From Hydractinia symbiolongicarpus (lineage: Eukaryota > Cnidaria > Hydrozoa > Anthoathecata > Hydractiniidae), in NCBI RefSeq assembly GCF_029227915.1, contig NC_079880.1, positions 27,895,501 through 27,959,500 of the forward strand: a DNA stretch of 64,000 nt. Reading direction: 5' to 3'. Within the stretch, counting starts at the first letter, position 1. Every line of letters begins with the position of its first letter. Below the pieces are notes generated by a model, which was not told the DNA's origin, ran no database searches, and saw only the letters and a list, made by a program, of their open reading frames with translations. The position numbers and the translations under genes were made by a program. Positions 62,742 through 64,000 of the stretch are shown here, one piece after another.

Positions 62742-64000
62742 GAGTTTACTCCCTAGGTACTTTCTTTGTATACTTTTGACTATACGTGCCGAGTCCGGGG
62801 TTTACGGAAAATGGCGGGTTTTCGTTTGCCGGCGATTAAACCACTTTCATTGAGCGTCTCAACAAAAATGAAAACATTTTTAAAAACTACAAGTCTCATG
62901 CGCTTTAGTGGTAAAAAAATTATTTTAAAAACCGTTCGGGAAATGAAATTACTCCCTGGGTACTTTCTTTGTATACTTTTGACTATACGGGCCGAGTCCG
63001 GGGCTTACGGGAAATGGCGGGTTTTCGTTTGGCGGCGATTAAACTTCTTTTATTCAGCGTATCATCAAAAATGAAAACATCTTTAAAAACTACAAGTCTC
63101 ATGCGTTTTAGTGGTGGAAAGATATTTCAAAAAATCGTTGTGGAAGTGAGTTTACTCACAGGGTACTTTCTTTGTATACATTCGACTATACGGGCCAAGC
63201 CCGGGATTTACGGGAAATCGCGGGTTTTCGTTTGCCGGCGATTAAACCACTTTCATTAAGCGTCTCAACAAAAATGAAAACATTTTTAAAAACTACAAGT
63301 CTTATGCGTTTTAGTGGTGAAAAAATAATTTAAAAAATCGTTCTGGAAATGAGTTTACTCACAGGGACTTTCTTTGTATACATTCGACTATACGGCCAAG
63401 CCCGGGATTTACGGGAAATCGCGGGTTTTCCTTTGCCGGCGATTAAACCTTTTTGATTAAGCGTCTCATCAAAAATGAAAACATTTTTGAAAACTACAAG
63501 TCTCAAGCTTGTAGTGGTGAAAAAATAATTTAAAAAATCGTTCGGAAAATGAGTTTACTCCCTAGGTACTTTCTTTGTATACTTTTGACTATACGTGCCG
63601 AGTCCGGTGTTTACGGAAAATGGCAGGTTTTCGTTTGCCGGCGATTAAACTTCTTTTATTCAGCGTCTGATCAAAAATGAAAACATTTTTGAAAACTGCA
63701 AGTCTCATGCGTTTTAGTGGTGAAAAGATAATTTAAAAAATCGTTCGGAAAATGAGTTTACTCCCTGGGTACTTTCTTTGTATACTTTTGACTATACGGC
63801 CCAAACCCGGGATTTACGGGAAATTGCGGGTTTTCGTTTGCCGGCGATTAAACTTTCTTTGTATTCATTCGGCTATACGGGCCGAGTCCGGGATTTACGG
63901 GAAATGGCGGGTTTTCGTTTGCCGGCGATTAAACTTCTTTTATTCAGCGTCTCATCAAAAATGAGAACATTTTTGAAAACTACAAGTCTCATGCGTTTTA
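62742..64000. repeat. M2 last part, matching M1 37,299-38,557
   Basis: Offset 25,443 throughout. It includes the third 284-bp composite monomer, which starts at 63,754 (tttgtat at 63,777 and 63,858, again 81 bp apart) and is cut by the window end. The array clearly continues beyond. Confidence 0.84.

Larger units (their letters stand above)
1..64000. repeat. 203-bp satellite DNA array, head-to-tail, fills the window
   Basis: The landmark gagtttac recurs at 51, 254, 457, 660 and 863 (spacing exactly 203) and continues to the window end. Deviations come from 1-2 base indels or from the few deletion monomers listed separately. All monomers read in the same direction, and I saw no inverted unit. 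No stretch longer than a fraction of a monomer falls outside the pattern, so both array edges lie beyond the window. Diagnostic positions define recurrent classes: what follows gagtttac (tccctggg, tcacaggg, accctggg, tcattggg, tcgcaggg, tccctagg), cttttgac versus cattcgac, aaatcgc versus aaatggc, and attaaacttc versus attaaaccac/cctc. Only a eukaryotic satellite fits this size and uniformity. I do not recognise the family by name. Confidence 0.98.

Noticed and set aside
1-64000. Many open frames of 64-124 codons on both strands as protein-coding genes
   Set aside because: They start mostly at TTG, stop at the ataatttaa segment of the repeat, and occur in different frames of the same DNA. A 203-bp unit cannot keep a frame. 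They are consequences of the repeat sequence.
1-64000. CRISPR array
   Set aside because: There are no short conserved repeats alternating with unique spacers. The whole 203-bp unit is conserved and no part behaves as a spacer.
1-64000. Ribosomal intergenic spacer or plasmid iteron region
   Set aside because: No rRNA sequence is present anywhere, and iterons are far shorter. The length and uniformity fit satellite DNA.

Overview
The whole 64-kb window is one uninterrupted array of tandem satellite DNA. I found no protein-coding gene, RNA gene, transposon, CRISPR array or unique flanking sequence. The unit is a monomer of about 203 bp, present roughly 315 times, always head to tail and always in the same orientation. 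A sampled monomer (660-862) has 37% G+C. Each monomer has a G-rich core, with GGG runs about 10 bp apart followed by gccggc, and an A/T-rich remainder full of short A- and T-tracts. Because 203 is not a multiple of 3, every reading frame breaks at each monomer. The 64-124-codon open frames on both strands are by-products of the repeat and are not annotated as genes. A megabase-style satellite of this kind points to a eukaryotic heterochromatic region (centromeric, pericentromeric or similar). The species cannot be named from the sequence. CpG is not depleted, which argues weakly against a genome with heavy germline CpG methylation.

The array is built in layers. At 0.66-8.16 kb a 13-monomer higher-order repeat (2,637 bp) occurs three times, the third copy altered. 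From 8.2 to 15.1 kb there are two separate 7-monomer (about 1,419 bp) tandem duplications, the second with an inner 3-monomer rhythm. From 15.1 to 17.7 kb runs a bridge block whose monomer order recurs elsewhere. From 17.69 kb a block called L here (about 4.66 kb, 23 monomers) occurs four times: L1 17.69-22.36, L2 22.36-27.43, L3 41.72-46.38 and L4 46.38-50.64 kb. L2 is followed by a block M1 (27.43-41.71 kb) and L4 by its counterpart M2 (50.64 kb to the window end). M contains monomer classes not seen in the first 28 kb: 180-bp deletion monomers, 284-bp composites and a class with gtttggcggcg.

The largest unit is L+M, about 18.75 kb (22,967-41,714). Bases 22,967-38,557 are repeated at 46,383-64,000. 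The two copies stay in register except for gains or losses of 1, 2 or 8 whole monomers. Several of these changes are marked by chimeric monomers that join the left part of one class to the right part of another. This is the expected footprint of unequal crossover or gene conversion, so the window is best read as a record of satellite turnover rather than as a set of genes working together.
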